Positions 22,749 through 36,278 are shown, numbered from the stretch's first letter. The stretch: 64,000 nucleotides of DNA from Certhia americana (GCA_018697195.1 CM031873.1:3755175-3819174), one strand, 5' to 3'. A program made the numbers and translations. Notes: generated from the sequence alone by a model not told the origin.

Positions 22749-22785
22749 AGACCTTCCCACCCAAACAATTCCATGATTCCATGAC
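22749..22785 (+). mobile_element. Short CR1 3' tail
   Basis: 'cccacccaaacaattccatg' followed by attccatga is the CR1 terminal repeat pattern. It may be the displaced end of the CR1 fragment at 22020-22140. Confidence 0.5.
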
Positions 22786-24181
22786 TTAGAAGCATTTCGA
22801 AGACCTGTGTTCAAGTGGATATTTTGATGTTTTTTTCCTCCTATAGTTCAGTTGCATAAAGCAAGGTTTGGATGTCTGCTGACCCTCACTGCCCCTTCCT
22901 ATCCCCATCCTGCACTTAGTGTTCAGGTGTGGAAGCAGGGGCGCTGTCTGTGGGTGCTCTGTGCCTGGAGCAAGGAGGCAGCACTGGTGATGAGAGGCTT
23001 TGGAACCCAGCAGTTGTAAAAATGTGCTGAGAATGGTGCAGTGAATGCAGCAAAAGCACCAACATGCCCTACATTGCCCAGCCCCGTGCTGGCCTGTCTG
23101 TGCTCAGAACAGTGTCACCCCTGGGGACAGGGGGAGCAGTGCCCCTTCCCACTGCTCCCTGTCCTCTGCAGAACCTCACAAGATGCCTGCTGGGATGGAG
23201 CACATTATGTTTATGTTCTGGCAGTTGCAATGTCACCAAGCTCTTCATGACCCTCTGCAAAACTGAGCACAAAAACGAAGGCAATTTTTAATCTCTATCA
23301 GCCAGAGCGGTGTCTGTGCTATTTGTCTGAAGGCAAGAGGATCTGTGACCTTATTTCTCCCCTCCCTCAGTCTTTTGGCTCCCAGACTGTAAGAAGACCC
23401 CAGTAATTCATGTCCTTTATTAGTCCATGCCGGGAAAAAGAGGGGTTTGAGTTGCTTGTGTGACACCCGAGTTCTGCTGCACAACAAATATACTTGAGAG
23501 GCTTTGTCGTATATAACCCACTTGAAGCGAGAGCATTCAGGTAAGGAAATGAAGGGCTGCAGGGCTCAGCTGTGCAAGAGGAAAATAATTAGGGCATGTT
23601 TATCTCATGCTCAAGCCTGCAGAGGTGAAAAGCAAGGGATGGGAAGGCAGCTTCAGAGGGAGCTGGGAGTGGGGAGGGCAAGACAGAAAGGACCTGACAA
23701 GGGAGTGAATTAAACTTCTCCAAAAGACTCGGATCATTGGGATAAATCCCCCCTCCCTTCCTGCTTCTGCTCTAACGGAGGATGAGCTCTGCCTTGCTGG
23801 CTTTCCTTTGCAAGGTCTCAGAACCTGTTGTTTTCAAAAGGTTAAAGCCCTCAAGCTACTGAGGGAAGGGAACACTCTTTAAAAGATGCCAGTTGAAGAA
23901 CATCTAGATTTCTAGGGGTTTCAGGTTTGCTAGTATAAAAGGGAAAAATAAATTCCACATGTGAAATAAACCTACCTTTGGTTATTTTTTCCCCTTTTCT
24001 TTTTCTTTTCTTTTTTTTTTTAAACACAGCTGAGTTCTGTCTGATGAGACTCCTGCCTCCCTCCCAGATATGAAAATCTGAATACACACATGGTTAAGCT
24101 GGGGTAAAGCAACTCCAGAGAACCATGGCTTCTGCTGTCCCAGTCCTGTCCCAGGTCAGGTGATGGAGACTGCATCAGAGC

Positions 24182-24240
24182 AAAGGAGGTTGAGCAGTGT
24201 GACATGAACTAAAGGAGGATGAGCAGTGGGACATGGAACT
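24182..24240. repeat. Tandem duplication, about 30 bp, two copies
   Basis: 'aaaggaggttgagcagtgtg' and 'aaaggaggatgagcagtggg' head two 29-30 base units with three or four differences. Confidence 0.9.
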
Positions 24241-25075
24241 CTGCCTCTTCCTTCCCCATGTGCTCTCCCTACCAACCCAGAGGAGTGTGGAGTTTGCAGC
24301 AGTTCCTGCTCGGTTCAAGACACTTGGCACATCTTCCTCTGTGCTGTTTGCTCTCAAGCTGCCTCTTCTTTCTGGGCTTCAGACCTGGCTTTCATGATTT
24401 ACACAGGCACAGATCAGAGCAAACACAGCTCTTGCCAGTCTTGCAGCTCTGATTCAGTGGCAGAACCCCAGGGAAAATATTTGCAATCCAGGTTGTGCCA
24501 CAAATCTCCTGAAGCCCTGAAGGGTCTGTGGTTTCTTTCTCCTTGCCTTTACCCCTTAGGGTATCATATTCTTCCTGCCCACAAAACGAGCTGGTTGGTG
24601 GTTCCCCTGGCAGCTCATGGCTCTGCTCCTTGCTGGTGCCTGTGCTTGCAGAGGGTGCAGGGAGAGCAGTTGGCTCCCCAAAGCAGGATTGCTGCTGATG
24701 GGCACTGTCCATCACATCCTGGCTGCTGGTGATTCCTGGGGCCAGGGGAGGGTCTCAACCCCTGGTGTGACAAATTCCAGCCCAGCCCAGATGGGTTGTT
24801 CAGAGGCAGTCCTGGGTGAAAAGCTGGAAACTGGTGCTGGGACTGCTGTGAATTTGGGAATTGTGGTTACTCCTATCTTTGGATAATACTAAGATGAAGA
24901 GGAAAAGGGGACAGGATTTTAAGCTAGAAGGATTCTACCCTGCTTCTAGAGACTTTTGCTTTGTCTCCTCCCCAGGAAACACAGATTCCATGTACAGCTC
25001 TGAGGTTCTGCCTCTTCCCCACTGCCTCCTGGGCAATAAAAGCAGAACTGGGTGTCTCTTCATTTGCACAGCTCA

Positions 25076-25077
<2 letters not shown>

Positions 25078-25115
<38 letters not shown>
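25078..25115. repeat. Poly(T), 38 T
   Basis: Uninterrupted T run, followed by cccaaaaaaagataatc. On the minus strand it could be an A tail, but no element is recognisable at 25116 and beyond. Confidence 0.95.
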
Positions 25116-26658
25116 CCCAAAAAAAGATAATCTATTTAATCCTACCATATCCTCCATGAGACGCAGCTTCCTACATCAGTTCTGTGCCCCTGAGGGTAAA
25201 GTATTACTCAAGGCATCAAGCCTGACCTGGATTTTGTGTGATGTGATCGCATCCAGAGCATGGAAATCCATGCGATCAAATGGCAAATCTCTGAGCCTTG
25301 GCAGATATGCCTCCTGCTCTGCAGAACTGTGTTGCCATGGCTACATCTCAGTGTGAGCATTTCTCTCCTTATCCCAACGTCTTTTCTTCTGCCAGGGTTG
25401 CTGCCTGTGCTCAAAGCCCACCCTGCCATGGGCAGTGCTGGGCTGGGCACAACAGCAGCACAGGGGCAGTGGGGAGTGGGTCACAAACCCACCCCATGTC
25501 TGAATCTGTGGTGGGTGAATTGCTGCCAGCAACTCCTTAAATGGGAAAAAATGAACACAGCCAGGGCTTGAAACACCTGTCAAAAATGCTGCTTCTGTTT
25601 GTGACTTGAGGAGAGAGAAAGTGAAAAGCAGAAGGGAGGGGGTTTCATGGGGAGCTGGGAAACCTGAGCTCCAGCTCTGCCCTTCCTGGGGCTCCTCTCC
25701 CTGCTGCAGTCCCCTGCACCAAAGGGGTGACAGTTACCTGCCACCTAAAGGCAGCTTGAGATTTAGAGATGTAAGCCACAGAAAATGTGTTTGGGGCTGT
25801 TCCACTTGTCTGAGAGCTGCTCCTCTGTCATGCAACAATGGTTGTGGGTTTCTGTCACAAAAATACCCCTGGTTGTGTTTACAGGCTGTAAAGCAGAACT
25901 GGAGGAACACTGCCAGAGTAATGGGGTGTGTTTAGGGGATGTCACTGCTGGGGGGCCTGAGTTCCCCTTGACTGAGCATGAAAACTTTCTGTGAGACCGT
26001 GGGACCCAGAGCATGGATGTCAAGGCTGGAAAGCCCAGAGTGGTTCCTGGCTAGGGAGAATAAGAGCCCCGAGTGCTGTATTGGGAGGAGGGTGTGGGGC
26101 TCCCACTGCTCTGCTTCAGACAACTGGAAGCAAAACTCAGCATCTTCATAGGATGTTTATAGTGCCAAGCTGGTCCCCATTTGGTTCTAGGGTTTGTATT
26201 TTTCCCAGCCATCCCCACCGAACATGTGTTATCTCATTTGGGGACATTGGTTAGGAATGAGAAATGAGTGCATTTGCTGGCCAAAGGAATTGTGCACAGA
26301 GGAAAAATCAGGCTGCTCCTGGTTAAACTCCACTAATTGCATTTTGAACTGCCATGCTGGATGTGCCACCAGCTGCCCATATTTTGCCAGGCAGCTTCTT
26401 TCAGTTCTAGGGAAAGCTCATGGCTTGTGCCCTGTGCTGACCAAGTCTCTAATGTGTGTCCTGCTCGTGCTGCAGCAGGAGGGGAAAGTCTCTGCGTGGG
26501 GAATCTGCACTTCAAAAAGCTGCTTTGGGCATAACTGTCCCCCAGGAAGGTGTCTGTAACCCTGGTCTATGGGGGATGCAGAGCCAGAGGTGGGTCCTCT
26601 CCCTTTTTTGCTCAGTAGGAGCAACAATCATGGCTGCAGTGACAGAATAGGGAAGGCA

Positions 26659-26936
26659 GTGAGGGAGCAGGGATGACAGTGACAGAGCAGGGATGACTGT
26701 GAGGGAGCAGGGGTGGCAGTGTGGATGCAGGGGTGGCAGTGAGGGTGCAGGGATGGCAGTGATGGTGCAGGGATGGCAGTGAGTGAGCAGGGATGACTGT
26801 GAGGATGCAGGGATGGCAGTGAGGGTGCAGGGATGGCAGTGAGGATGCAGGGATGGCAGTGAGGGTGCAGGGATGGCAGAGTGAGGGTGCAGGGGTAGAA
26901 TGAGGGTGCAAAGGTGGCAGTGGAGGTGCAGAGCTG
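26659..26936. repeat. 20-bp minisatellite, about 14 units
   Basis: Consensus unit GTGAGGGTGCAGGGATGGCA (variants with gagc, aggatgc and ggtggca). Ten units of exactly 20 bp cover 26659-26858; the last four are 17-22 bp and more diverged. Because 20 is not a multiple of three, the array reads open in all three minus-strand frames (179, 126 and 120 codons), giving His/Pro/Ser/Leu-rich repeats that are artefacts. The G-rich strand has many GGG runs. Confidence 0.97.
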
Positions 26937-28689
26937 CTTCTGCAGAGCTCCCAGCTCCTCTGCCAGCATCTCCTCCACCTTGGTGTGCACAACCGGGTTT
27001 CAGTGTTTTCAGTTCCCCAGCATCAAGGATGAAAGAAATACAGGTGAGCACTTTGGGTAGTTAAGATGAATCTGTTCCCCCCCTGCTCCCCAGATTTCTG
27101 GAGTTTCTCCTGAAATCCAGACAGGAGGTAGAAAGAATGTGTGTTTTCTTCCTCTTCTGGTTTTAATTGTGTATTCTAATAAGGAACTGCAATACAGGCG
27201 CTTATTAAAGTCGCCTTGTGCTGCCAGAGTTGCTGTGTTTGATAGAAACCCCAGAAAATCCCCTGAACCGCAACGTGGGAATCCAATTCTTTTCAGTTGA
27301 TGAGACTGTAAACACATTTCCTTGGATTTGCAAGAACCATAGCAGGAGTTTCAATCATATGAATAAAGCAAAAGAATATCTGATAGTGAATATTCCTGCT
27401 TTGCATATTCAAAACTTGCAGCCTTATTCTTAGGCAGCATCTTTTCAAAGGAATGAGCCATAAAGAAGCAAAGATGCATTGCCCAGGGGATTTAGGCAAA
27501 GAGCCTCCAAAATCAGCACGGTGGGGGGATGTTCTCTCCATCAGATTTAAAATGTCCAAGTTAGATACTGGATTAGGAGCCCAGGTGCCACTGCTGGTGG
27601 CCAGTGGTGTCTCTGTGCTCAGCTCTGCTCCCAGTTCAAAAATCCCTGCTCAGTGACTGCAGGGATCTTCAAAATTTAGCTTAAAACAGCCTTGGGTTAG
27701 GATGAAGGGTCTGTGCTGGTGGGGGTAACCTCGAGGGTAACTCTGCCATTCATCTTGAGTTGGACTGAGCCCCCAAATTCTGGTACTTCCCATTTCACTC
27801 GGACTGGGTGCATTTCCCTCTCAAGCAATCTGTCCTGCTGGCTTCAGCAGAAGAGAGCTCTAAATATAAAAATAATCTGATACACAGTGTTTGCTATTGA
27901 ATGGGAAATCCCATAATGCCAGATATCAAATGCTTTTTTTTTTCTCTTTGAACCCTAAAAACAGTTGGCAGCAGCTGATTCTATAAATGAATCCTATTTT
28001 GGTGAGAAAGTTCTTATATTTCTGAGGTAATTTTCCTGTCTCTTGTGTTTATGTTCCTTTGCCACCTGGCCTTGCAGAGTCCCTGTGTGGCTGGTTGAAA
28101 AACATGTCTAGTCACACTTACCTTCTCTGTGCCCTTTGGGAATGCTTTTTTAAAACAAAACAACCTTTTTCCAGACTTTCACCAATTTTCGTGGTCGAAG
28201 CATATTCCAAAAGCAAAGCTCTCATCTCAGTTTCTCAGAACTTTATGAAAACAAATACTAACTCAGCTTTTCGTTTATCTGCACGCAGAAATCTGCAGCA
28301 ATTTGACAAGAAGTCAAAATATTTCCCTTTTTAGTACCGTGGCAAGTCCTGATGAGAGTTCTGTTTATTCCATGAAGACAATGAGCAGGGAACAGCGTGA
28401 GGAAGTCTGGCTGCTGGTGTGATAAGTCTTCCTCAGATGAAGCCTCTCTTCTATCTTGGTTTGGCACTGAAATGCTGACTTCAAGGCCTGTTGGTATCTC
28501 TTGCCTTTGGTGTACAAACTCCTTAATGTGCAAGAAATTGTACATATGCAAATCAGGGGGTGATAAGCAGCCGGCTGGCCCCGCGTTGATCCCCTGGCAT
28601 TTTGGCTTCTTCCCACGTCCACCAGCTCTGCCGTGCCACTTTTCTGGAATCCGCTCGATCGGAGCATCTTACAAAGCCTTAAATGGGAG

Positions 28690-28880
28690 ATAGTAGCATT
28701 TCTGATCTCATTTTCCAGTATTTCAGCTGTGCCATAATCTATTTACCACACAATTTGTGTCACTTTGATAAGCGGCTGCTTCAAGACTGCATTTATTAAA
28801 ATCAAGAGCAGGGAGAGCTTTCAAGTCTCTCAAGTGTTGTAATAAATGTTTGAAATTAGTCATTACAGTGTTTGCCATGG
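28690..28880. promoter_or_regulatory. Candidate conserved non-coding element
   Basis: An even, low-CpG, AT-rich block with 'ccataatctatttaccacac', 'ctttgataagcgg' (a GATA-type site) and 'tgaaattagtcattacag'. Composition only. Confidence 0.25.
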
Positions 28881-29950
28881 TTCATATCATAGACTCTATC
28901 TAAATGACAAATGATCACAGCCTGGACATGCACTTCTTTTTTTGGTGGTGGCAGTGGTGCATTTGCAATGGGATGGGATAAAGTTGGGATACCCCAACCT
29001 GGAACTTCCCAAGTTGGAGCAGGATGGAAGGGAGGAGTGGAGAAGATGGAAGGTTTCACTGGGAAACCTTATCAGAGGCTCAGGGCAATGGCTTTGAGCA
29101 TAGAAGTGCTGGCTCAGCTCTGACTTGCCTGGCTAGAAATGAAATAAACCTGAAAAACAGCCAGAAGCCCCAAGAAGAGGCCGTAGGTTTTGCAGTGCAG
29201 AGCAATTGGCTGGTACCGTGGTGTTTGCAAAGTTCAGCTCTTCCCCCATCAAACAGATCCAGGATGGAAATTCACCTTGTTGCTCTGTTACAGACGGCTT
29301 CTTAATGTGCTTGCCTGGCCACAGGATGTGCTGATGTGGTAACTTAATAATTAAAGAACCCAAAAACCCCTCAAAAATCAAAATAAAAACCTCTTTTCTA
29401 AGTACAGTTGTGTGTGCATGTATATATTCACACACATATAGGCACAGACATATTAAACACATACGGCACAGAAAAGAGAAAATTATTAAGACAAATTTTC
29501 TGTCTCAATTCATTTTGTTCTTCATTTTCCCATCAGGAATGTAATAGCTGAATTTATAGTGTTGAGCCCGGGCTATAAATTCCATTATTTTCAGTGACTA
29601 TATCAATTACATCCCTTGAAAGGGACCCCAAGGCAAGGGGAGAAAATTGGAGATAAAAATCTTCAGAAGGGAGGATGCAGGAGGTAGAAGGGACACTCAT
29701 CCCCTCTCCTGTTTTATTCTTACTCATTACCCATAACCACCACCTTGTCCCTACGTAAAAGCTTGCTGAGCCCCCTGGTGCTTCATCTGGCACCCAAGAG
29801 AGAGCAACTCTGATGACAAGTGTGTCACTGAGGAAATTGCAGTGCCACACACACAGGTGCTGACTCAAAAGGGGAGCAGGAAATGGTCTTGTCTGAATAT
29901 AAATGGTATTTATTTTAGAGCAATTCAATTGTCAGGGAAGAAAACAAAGC

Positions 29951-29974
<24 letters not shown>
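29951..29974. repeat. Poly(T), 24 T
   Basis: Homopolymer followed by aaaaag. No associated element recognised. Confidence 0.95.
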
Positions 29975-29982
<8 letters not shown>

Positions 29983-30924
29983 ACTCAGCAAACTACTCAT
30001 CTCCTGTCTTTGAGCTGAAAATCATTTTTTTAAAGGCTTCTTGCAACTGGGACAGGCTTGGAAAAGGGAGAGCACCGTTTCTAAGGGCATAGTGTGAGAT
30101 GAGAAGTTGTTTCTTTAACAACTTTTTAAAGAGTTTTTACTATTTCCCCTTCTCTCATTGCAAGTGATTGAGTTAGCTTGTTTTGTTTCAGTGGGATTGG
30201 TTTTATTTTCAATGCCCCTCCCCACATCACAGAGCTGGCCTGTGACAGGCAGAGGGAACACTCCAGCAGGAACCTCTCTTGTTAGCAGGCAGGAAAAGGA
30301 GCCTGTGCCAGGAGCTGAAGAGCTGTTTGGTGCTGCAGACCCAATATGGTTTAAAACTTTGTCCCAGATGAATGCCAAGCTCAAACTTCATAATATTCCA
30401 GAAAAACATCTCATTCAAATTCCCAGGTGGCAGAGGCTGCTGGGCTTTCCCCTCACTGCAGAGCAGAGATGTGAAGTGTCCAGCTCTGTATTTATTTCTC
30501 TGCACTGGAGCTGTATTATCTCCATGTCCACCTAATGGCCCTCAGCATTGCTCCTTAGCTCCTCACCCAGAGATTTACACCCTCAGTACATTTATTAGCA
30601 GTTTCTGCTGTCATTTAAATGGCTGCATCACTTTAAACTGCTTTAATCTCCCTCTCTCCTTCACAGACTGAGCCTCTTCTAGTGACTTTCTTGGACAGAA
30701 GGGATGAGAGTTGCCAGATGTACCTTCCTCTACTGGAAATGCTAAATGATGCCTCCAGGCATCATATTGGTCTTCCAGGTGGTGAAATCCCCAGTTAGAA
30801 GCAGAAATTCATGTTTATCCCCAGTGCATCCTCTCTGTGTCTGGTCTTGACCCTGGGAGATGGGAGAGCAAGTGCCTGGAGGGGCAGAAGGGAGATGGTG
30901 TCCCTTGCAGATAGGAAGCTCAGG

Positions 30925-31165
30925 AAAGGGCAGCACAGTCTTGAAACTTGTGCTCCAGCCCCTTCTCCAGCTCCATTCCCTTCTCTGGACACACTCCAGC
31001 TCCTCAATGTCCTTCTTGCTGGCGCCCAAAACAACCCAGGATGTGAAGTGTGGCCTCACCAGCCCCCAGCAGGGAGGGACAGTCACTGCCATGGTCTCGT
31101 GGCCACATGAGTGCTGGTACAAGATGCCATTGGCCTGCTTGGCCACCTGCCTGGGCACTTATCCA
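30925..31165 (-). mobile_element. CR1 LINE fragment
   Basis: Minus-strand CR1, somewhat further from the 3' end than the others: 'ttctctggacacactccagc', 'tcctcaatgtccttcttgct', 'ccaggatgtgaagtgtggcc' and 'gatgccattggcctgcttgg' are characteristic. Neither end of the element is present. Confidence 0.88.
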
Positions 31166-34100
31166 GCTCTGATCCTGGTCCTGAGCTGTCCTGGTGTGAC
31201 CTGTGTCCCTTCCAGCTCTCTGCTGCCCTGGGCCCCTCTGCACTTTTCCTTGTGTGTGTTTATTTTTACTGTGCTGTGGTCAAAACACTAAAAAACATTG
31301 AATAAAAAGAGTTATTTGGTTTCTTCATCAATAATTTCCTTCCTCCTTGTGCTGTGCCCTTCAGTTGCTGTTAAGACTTTCACCCATGTCACAGATTCCA
31401 CTAAATCCTGTCTTCTCAAGCTTAGCTAATGACAAATGCTCTATGGAAATCTGGATGAAACCTGCTGCATCTCATTTGCGTGGAAAATCTTTCAAGGAAA
31501 GACAGCAGGTTGGGGGGGTGTGGAATGTTGTGCTTGTGATAAATAGTGAACTTAATGAAGATTGCTGTTGGACAGCATTGTGTACTGGAGCCTTTTGTTT
31601 CCCCCAGTATAAGATGGATGGTGGAATCCAGTATTTCCTTGGTGTTTCTGCCTTGCAGGGTTGTCCACCCTGTCGTTCATCCCTCTGCTCCTGAGCAGGA
31701 GCTGCCAATTTGTATCAATAACAATTTCCCACCTTCCCCATTCCTCCTTTGAGGGAGTTGATCCCGAGATATTTTTTAAATATATTAGTTTATAATTAAA
31801 GGATGTTGTATTAAGAGCATTAAGACACGACCTGCCTTACCTCCATAAATACTTTTTTTTCCCCCCTACTAGCTGGGAAGGCTTTAAAAACATCCACTTG
31901 GAAATTCATGCAGATGATATTTAGACATGCAGATATGCACTCCTGTTTTGCATGAATGTTTGACCTTGGGCAGAGCTGTTCAATGCAGGATGGATGTGTT
32001 GTGGCTGCATTTAATCATCTGAAGCAGAGATGAAGCCTTGAAAAACCACATAGACCCAATTCCCAATTCCCAGCCTCTGGATGGTAATGAACTTCTGAGA
32101 AATAGCTAATCAATAAATTGAACAAAAGACTCAGGCAGCTAAACCACTTTGTCAGGGCCTTAATTACAATTGCAGAAATAAATCGGGAGGGGGGTGGTGG
32201 TGCTTGGGAGCCTTTGCCAGACAAAACGAACCCTTTACTCTCCCGAGGTAACCCTTTGCAAACTGAGCAGCCTGGCTTGGTGTGAGCTCTGTGCCTTTGT
32301 GTGTGTGTTCACAGAGGGGTCTGAATGGGGCAAGTGACCCCAAACGAGCTGCTGCAGCACAGGTAGGGCTGTCCCTGACCTCTGAAGCTGCTGCAATGAG
32401 ATTCTACTTGGCAGGAGGGGGCTTCTACTTCCCCCTTTCCACAGGGAGGGGATGAGGCTGATCCAAAGCAGCAGGCCATGCCAGGGCAAGCTGGGCTGTT
32501 TCACTTGGGGAGAAAGCTGAAGATCTAGGACCAGATGCAGCCAGCAGGATCAGGAAGGACATCTGAGGACAGACAGGAGAGATGGGAGCCAGGCCAGCAG
32601 CCCATCTTACCCTGCTGTCTCAGTAGTGCCATCCCTTGCCAGCAGCAGGAGTGATGGAGCTGGGGAAGCCGGAGCCGAGGCTGTCAGTGAAACCCTGGGA
32701 GGCTCGCTCGTTCCTGGCTCAATTATAGCAGCAGGCATTTCACGTGCATGTCTCCTGGCAGCGCGTGCTGCAAAACAAAGGCGTGTATCCTTGGGGATTG
32801 TCTTGTAGACGTGGTTTTGCCTTAAGAAATATTGCAGAATAACAGCGTGGCCGGGCTGGCGTGAGCATGCCGAGGGTGGGTGGTGTGCAGGAGGGTGGGA
32901 GGGTGTGCTAGAGGCTCAGAGGGCACATGGGGATGAGGGGGAACAAAGATCTTGAGGAGTTTTGGGGTTTTTGAGGGGTAGCTCAGTTGTCTGGGCACCG
33001 TGGTGCTCAATTACTGTTTGGAGTTCCAGAGAAGTGGGAATGCCCCAAAGGAGCATGTCTTTGGGAGTGTTTAAAATTGGACAGAACAAAATGTTTCATG
33101 GGACAGATTTAAACCCTGAGCAAGGTGCAAGGTGCAAGGAGACCGATTATGTCCCATGTGAGCTGCTTTTTACCTTTGCTGGTTGGTAACAGGCTCACTG
33201 CCCCCCTTCTCCTTACCCTCCACACCCCTTGGGCTTGGCAGAAAGGAGATTTTTTTGTTTCCTTAACAAAAATCCCTTGAAAAACAGTTTCCTCTAGGGC
33301 TTGCTCACTGCAGGTGGGTGGCTCCAGCTCCTGGGATCCTCAGGGCTAAGTGGAGCTTGGCCCACCTTCTACTGGAGAGCAGCCACCAGCTGCAAGAGCT
33401 CAGAGTCTACCAGGACCACAGCATCCCATTTTGCTGTTACAGGTGCTGGGGATCCCCATCAAACAGCATCCCAGAGCCCAGGTGCTGTCCTGAGGGGACA
33501 GTTTTGAGGCAGTGGCTATGTCCTGCAGCATCACTATGATTCCTAGCAGCACAAGGCTGGGAGCAGTTGAGAATGGCAGCAGTGCAGGCTGCAGGCGCTG
33601 CACCCCCAGGATGCAGTTATCCCCCAAAGCAAGGTGAGGACAGCCCATTCTCCTGCTGGCAGTGGGTCAGCTTGTGCTGGCCTGCAGCAGTGAGAAGCCT
33701 GGTTGTGTGTGAATACTCTTGAACTTGTAAGATATCTCCATGGCTGGGGGAAATGTGAATTAATTTTCATCTCAGAACCCTCCCCTCAGACCTTAACACC
33801 AGGGTCTGCAAAAGAACAAACCCCAGGTGATACAAAGCCCATAGCATCTCACGTAGTCAAACTCCAGCATGTTTTAGGGTTTTTCTGGCTCAGGGCCTTG
33901 CTGAAGGAGCATTTAGCACTTCTACCTCCCTGCCAGCCTGGCTCCTCTTCGCTGCCTTTCCCACGGAGGTGGGGAATGGCTCTGTAACGAGGCAGCAGCC
34001 GCTGCTGGTGACATGAAACTGCTGGGAATAAGGATGGCTTTCTGTGAGCTGCTCTGCCTTTGTGCCCAGGTTCTTCCTGAAGCAGCAGATAAATCTCCAT

Positions 34101-36160
34101 CTCTCACAGCGGGAATGCTCGCTGAGCCGTCCCTGGGACATGAGTGAGTTGCTGCTGTCGGCACTGTGTTTACTGCACAGATAAAATATTTACAGCTCCA
34201 TCTTTGGTGTGAGATGTGGCTCGTCCAGTCCTCACGAAGGTCAGAGGAAAGTCAGTAAAATTTATTGATGGTTTATGGCACTTGTGTGCTGGAAAGCAAG
34301 GTTACAGTGTTATACACCTCCACTTGGCAGGCAGGGAGGGCTGAAGGGAGAGGAGAGCCCCTCAGTGTACATCACTGGCTTGGTACCCCAAACCTGTGTG
34401 TTATTTTTAATTAAATGATAAACTCCAAGTAGCAGAGCATGTGCAGGGCTCCTAACAGGCTGCAGACCCACATTCCAGCAGCTGAGCAAAACGTCTGTTG
34501 GCTGTGCTGGTCTGACTCCTTCAGAGGGAGCAGGGTTTGTGTTTGTGGCTCTGTGTGTACTGGTGTTTGTGTGGGGAAGTCGAATTCTGTGTGGAAAGAG
34601 TGGCTGAACCATGTCTGCCTCTCACTTCTTTTTAATTCTGATTTCTGCCAATAGCCTAGAATTAGGATTGCATTGGTAGGAATAATCAAAATGAAGGTGG
34701 CTTCTCTTTTGGAGAGCTGGGAGTTCTCTGGGCACACAGGGACCTTTCCCAGCAGAGCTGAGCAGCTGGGACTATCTTGAGTTCTCTGGTGTCTGCAGCC
34801 TGCTGTGAGCAGGGGAGGGCATCTTCCTTCCCTCTGGGCTGGTCCTGCATCCCAGGAATTCTCTGCTTCATTCTCCTCTTGCCCTGAAAGGCTGTGAGCA
34901 GATGGATGGGCGTTTGTGCCCCTCTCTGCTTGGACCTGCAGGTGCAAAGGGCACTGAGACACCGAGGCAGCCCCTGGAAGCCTTATTTCAGGGGTGTTTT
35001 CAGGAGAATAGCCAAGGTGTAACACCCGTGTCAGTGTCACAGCCCTGCCCACAAAGAACAGGTTCAGAGTCTGTCTGCAGAAGTGGTGAGGTCAGATTTG
35101 CTTTGCACTCCTTCAATTCCATTTGGCACTTCCTGTCCCCCCACCCCAAAGTGCTTTGCCTTCCAAATAAATGGGGAAAGCTACCTGTGGGAGAGGACAC
35201 ACTGTTCCAAACCTCCCCTGGAGCAGAGCAGCTCCTGGCTTTGGTTTTTGCAAAATGATTTGTGTTTCGATGAAGAACGATAAAAATGTAATGTTTGGGG
35301 CTCTTGGTGCCTCTTCTCATTGGGTTCTATGGCAGGAACAAGCTTGGAGGTGGCTCAGGCAGAGCGGGTGTTGGCCAGGCTGGTTTAGGGGTTAGGGCAG
35401 AGTTTATTTCTGAGCCACAGCTTTTCATTTAACAAGGGAGGCTGGAATTCAGATCAATGAGAAATGCTGGAAGAAGCTGGGAATGAATTGTTGCCTGTTC
35501 CTATCAGCTCCTGGGCCTGTTTATAACCTGATAATAGAAAGGCTTCTCTGTGACCTTATTACTAAGAATGTTTGAGTCTGAGCATGCCATAAAAACCCCA
35601 AGCAGCCTGGTGGTTGATAACACCCCATGTACACCAATGTGGGAAGTTAAAACTGGCCAGGAGTTCCCTTTGGGTTGTGGGCATATCCCTGCAAATTCCC
35701 TCTCTCTCTTTCCCTGACCTCACCCTAAAGAATGATCTGCTGGAAACTGAAGGCGTCTGTCTGATCTGCTACTGGGGAAAGGAAATCTTGAGAACATTTG
35801 ACAAAGAACGCAGAGTTGAAATTAAATATCGTAATGATATAAAACAGTAAGCAGATCTGCTTGACAGCCTTGACAGCTATTTGTTATAGAAAACAGCGTT
35901 TATGATGTCAGTCCTATAAGGGAATGTGTTTGAATTAAAATAATTACAGCAGATAGTACAACAAAGACTCCCTGTAGTCAATCATCCTTCACAAATACAC
36001 TGTACAAAACCTTCCCAAATGAGTGAAGGAAACGTGGGGACTGCAGCCAGGCAAATAAATACCAATCAGAAGCTGCACTGCCAAGTCAAGAGGCTGCTTT
36101 CAGTCCTCAAATTTCCTTCTCTTTTCAACCCTAAGGGAGATAAATGAGAATTTAAAAAAA
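31166..36160. other. Unique non-coding sequence
   Basis: No gene or repeat family recognised. Alternates GC-richer stretches (32230-34150) with AT-richer ones (31740-32200, 35810-36060). The 213-codon minus-strand open frame at 34411-35052 has no recognisable domain or coding character. Confidence 0.45.
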
Positions 36161-36278
36161 AATTGTTATTTTATATTATGTTGTTATTTTATATATTTTA
36201 TATTTTTATAAAATATTATATGTTTTATATATATATATTATATGTTTTATATATATATATTATATATTTTTTATGTAT
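36161..36278. repeat. TA-rich repeat with exact 22-bp duplication
   Basis: Almost pure A/T. The 22-base unit starting tatgttttata is repeated exactly at 36219-36240 and 36241-36262. It overlaps a short hydrophobic, Tyr/Ile-rich open frame that is an artefact of composition. Confidence 0.9.

Larger units (their letters stand above)
22786..26658. other. Unique non-coding sequence
   Basis: Contains the duplication at 24182-24240, a T-rich run near 24000-24022 and T38 at 25078-25115. GC-richer than the flanks in 24200-26650. No gene recognised. Confidence 0.5.
26937..30924. other. Unique non-coding sequence
   Basis: No gene. It contains the candidate element at 28690-28880, a short alternating CA/TA stretch near 29408-29455, and T24 at 29951-29974. 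Confidence 0.5.

Noticed and set aside
26512..27051. 179-codon minus-strand frame with His/Pro-rich repeats (and two overlapping frames)
   Set aside because: Produced by the 20-bp minisatellite, which is open in all three antisense frames.
34411..35052. 213-codon minus-strand open frame, among the longest without Ns
   Set aside because: Composition looks random, no motif or domain is recognised, and overlapping frames on both strands are of similar quality.
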